7,083 bases of DNA from Aquitalea sp. (GTDB lineage: Bacteria > Pseudomonadota > Gammaproteobacteria > Burkholderiales > Chromobacteriaceae). A program made the position numbers and the translations under genes. Numbering within the stretch: position 1 is the first letter of the stretch; each line of letters begins with the position of its first letter. The stretch covers positions 1 to 7,083 of the forward strand of contig JAFANL010000273.1 of NCBI GenBank assembly GCA_019232735.1, in the 5' to 3' direction. Under the pieces are notes generated by a model. It was given only the letters and a program-made list of their open reading frames with translations, ran no database searches and had not been told where the DNA came from. This document shows, piece after piece, positions 5,803 through 7,083 of the stretch.

Positions 5803-7083
5803 CGGAGCTGATCCATTCCTTGATGATCTGGGCGGCCATGCGCGGATCAGACTTCACCAGCTCGCGCGCGGCTTCCAGATTAAGGTTGTACTGACGCATC
5901 TGGGCATCTTTCGGATTTTCCGGCGTGCCGTCGGCACCACCATCCGCACCACCCTTGCCACCGCCGGACTTGGCGGAACCGGCAGCTGCGCCATCCTCAT
6001 CCCCCGCTACGGCCAACAGGCGACCACCGGCATCGGTCAATGGCTTGCCATCGCTGCCCTTCTTGCCAGGCTCGACCGGCTTGACCAGATCCTTGACGAT
6101 GGGGCGCACCACACCGAACAGCAGGTAAAGTACAGCAATGGTGAGCAGTGCGTACTTGATCAGGTTGGACGCATTATTGGTCAGGTAATCGGTGACACGC
6201 TCCTGCATGGTGACCGGCACTGCCGCATCGGCAAAGGCCGCATTCACGACATTCAGGGTATCGCCACGCTGGGCGTTATAGCCCATGGTCTCCTTGACCA
6301 GGTTATTAATCTGCTGGATTTCCTGTGCCGTCAGTGGCGTCGCTTTCAGTTCACCACTCTTGTCCGGCATCTTGCGATAGTTGACCACCACGGCCGCCGA
6401 CAGACGCTTGACCACACCTTGCGGCATCTTGGTGTGCTGAATGGTCTTGTCCACCTCGTAATTGGTGGTGATGTCGCGCTCCAGCGCACCAGACTGCCCC
6501 ATGGCCTGCCCGGACAGGGTGGCCGTTCCCGGTGCCGCGCCCGGTGGCAGGGTGATGGGGGCAGACGCCGACGATGGCGGCTGGTTGGACAGCGCGCCAG
6601 GCACGCCGCCGGCACCACCTGCGCCATTACCCAGTTTTTCCACGATCTGCTGGCTGCGGGTGGCGGACGGGTTCGGGGTGGAGTTGGGGCGGTAGCTTTC
6701 CGACGTCTGCTCTACTTCGGAAAAATCGACATTGGCCGTGACCTGGGCGTGGATATTGCCCTGGCCGAAAATCGGTTCAAGAATACTTTCGATGCGCTTG
6801 ACGTAGCCATCTTCCACCTGGCGCACATAGCCCAGCTGGGTCTGGTCCATGCCGGCCGTGTCCTTGTCGGACAGCTTGGACAACATATTGCCGTCCTGAT
6901 CCACCACGGTGACGTTCTTGACCGGCAGATTGGGCACGGCACTGGACACCAGATGCACGATGCCGGCTACTTGTCCCTGGTCCATGGTGCGGCCACGGAA
7001 CAGATTCAGCATCACCGAAGCCGTCGGCTGCTGCTGGTCACGCACGAAGACACTTTGCTTGGGAATGGCGATATGGATACGGG
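5795..7083 (-). CDS. fliF: Flagellar MS-ring protein FliF (5' end outside window)
   Basis: FliF forms the MS ring in the inner membrane, the platform on which the motor and export gate are built. About 428 C-terminal residues are visible. The frame stays open to the right edge with RIHIAIPKQSVFVRDQQQP, the conserved ring-building region, so a GTG at 7045 is an internal Val and not a start. Numbering from that Val, residues about 1-110 belong to the periplasmic ring-building module (PTASVMLNL). Residues 115-190 are a Gly/Pro/Ser-rich loop. Residues 190-290 return to a folded periplasmic region (TTNYEVDKTI; LSAAVVVNY). Residues about 296-315 are the second membrane helix (bases about 6101-6160). 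Next comes a Gly/Lys/Asp/Ala-rich cytoplasmic linker (about 321-382). The end (MRQYNLNLEAARELVKSDPRMAAQIIKEW) is the FliG-binding tail. The missing part would hold the first membrane helix. The stop overlaps the fliG start by 8 bases. Confidence 0.96.
   Translation of the reverse strand, partial: RIHIAIPKQSVFVRDQQQPTASVMLNLFRGRTMDQGQVAGIVHLVSSAVPNLPVKNVTVVDQDGNMLSKLSDKDTAGMDQTQLGYVRQVEDGYVKRIESILEPIFGQGNIHAQVTANVDFSEVEQTSESYRPNSTPNPSATRSQQIVEKLGNGAGGAGGVPGALSNQPPSSASAPITLPPGAAPGTATLSGQAMGQSGALERDITTNYEVDKTIQHTKMPQGVVKRLSAAVVVNYRKMPDKSGELKATPLTAQEIQQINNLVKETMGYNAQRGDTLNVVNAAFADAAVPVTMQERVTDYLTNNASNLIKYALLTIAVLYLLFGVVRPIVKDLVKPVEPGKKGSDGKPLTDAGGRLLAVAGDEDGAAAGSAKSGGGKGGADGGADGTPENPKDAQMRQYNLNLEAARELVKSDPRMAAQIIKEWISSDE

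Noticed and set aside
7043..7045. GTG at 7045 as a start for fliF
   Set aside because: The frame stays open to the window edge and encodes conserved FliF sequence upstream, so this is an internal Val in a gene cut by the window.
1..7083. CRISPR array, tRNA or rRNA gene, insertion-sequence transposase
   Set aside because: No regularly spaced repeats, no cloverleaf-like or rRNA sequence, and no transposase-like reading frame were seen on either strand.

Overview
The window looks like ordinary chromosomal DNA of a flagellated, GC-rich Gram-negative bacterium. Protein style (FliF to FliJ, an FbpB/FbpC-type iron transporter) and the look of the intergenic repeat suggest a betaproteobacterium, perhaps of the Neisseriales/Chromobacteriaceae group (Chromobacterium, Aquitalea, Vogesella). 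That placement is an impression from recognised sequences, not a computed result.

Left part (1-1983, + strand): the 3' portion of a two-domain FbpB-like ABC permease runs in from outside the window. It overlaps by 4 bases (ATGA) with a complete FbpC-like ATPase gene. Together they form the membrane and motor parts of a periplasmic-binding-protein-dependent importer, most likely for ferric iron. The binding protein (fbpA) is not in the window and may lie upstream.

Middle (1984-2168): a 185-base gap between convergent genes. Most of it is a compound inverted repeat of about 150 bp (1987-2138), which looks like a dispersed non-coding element. The remaining 30 bases next to fliJ show nothing recognisable.

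Right part (2169-7083, - strand): five flagellar basal-body and export genes in the classic order fliF-fliG-fliH-fliI-fliJ, read right to left. fliF runs off the right edge and lacks its 5' part. The genes are packed with overlaps of 8, 23 (or 11) and 17 bases, then an 8-base gap, which points to one transcript with coupled translation. FliF builds the MS ring and FliG sits on its cytoplasmic face as the rotor/switch ring. FliH, FliI and FliJ form the cytoplasmic ATPase complex that feeds the flagellar type III export gate. The operon promoter must lie beyond the right edge, so no promoter is called here.

I found no sign of a previously undescribed system. The most interesting non-coding object is the intergenic inverted repeat. 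Smaller points are a non-ATG start for fliH, two short tandem repeats inside fliJ and fliI, and the absence of fliK directly after fliJ.
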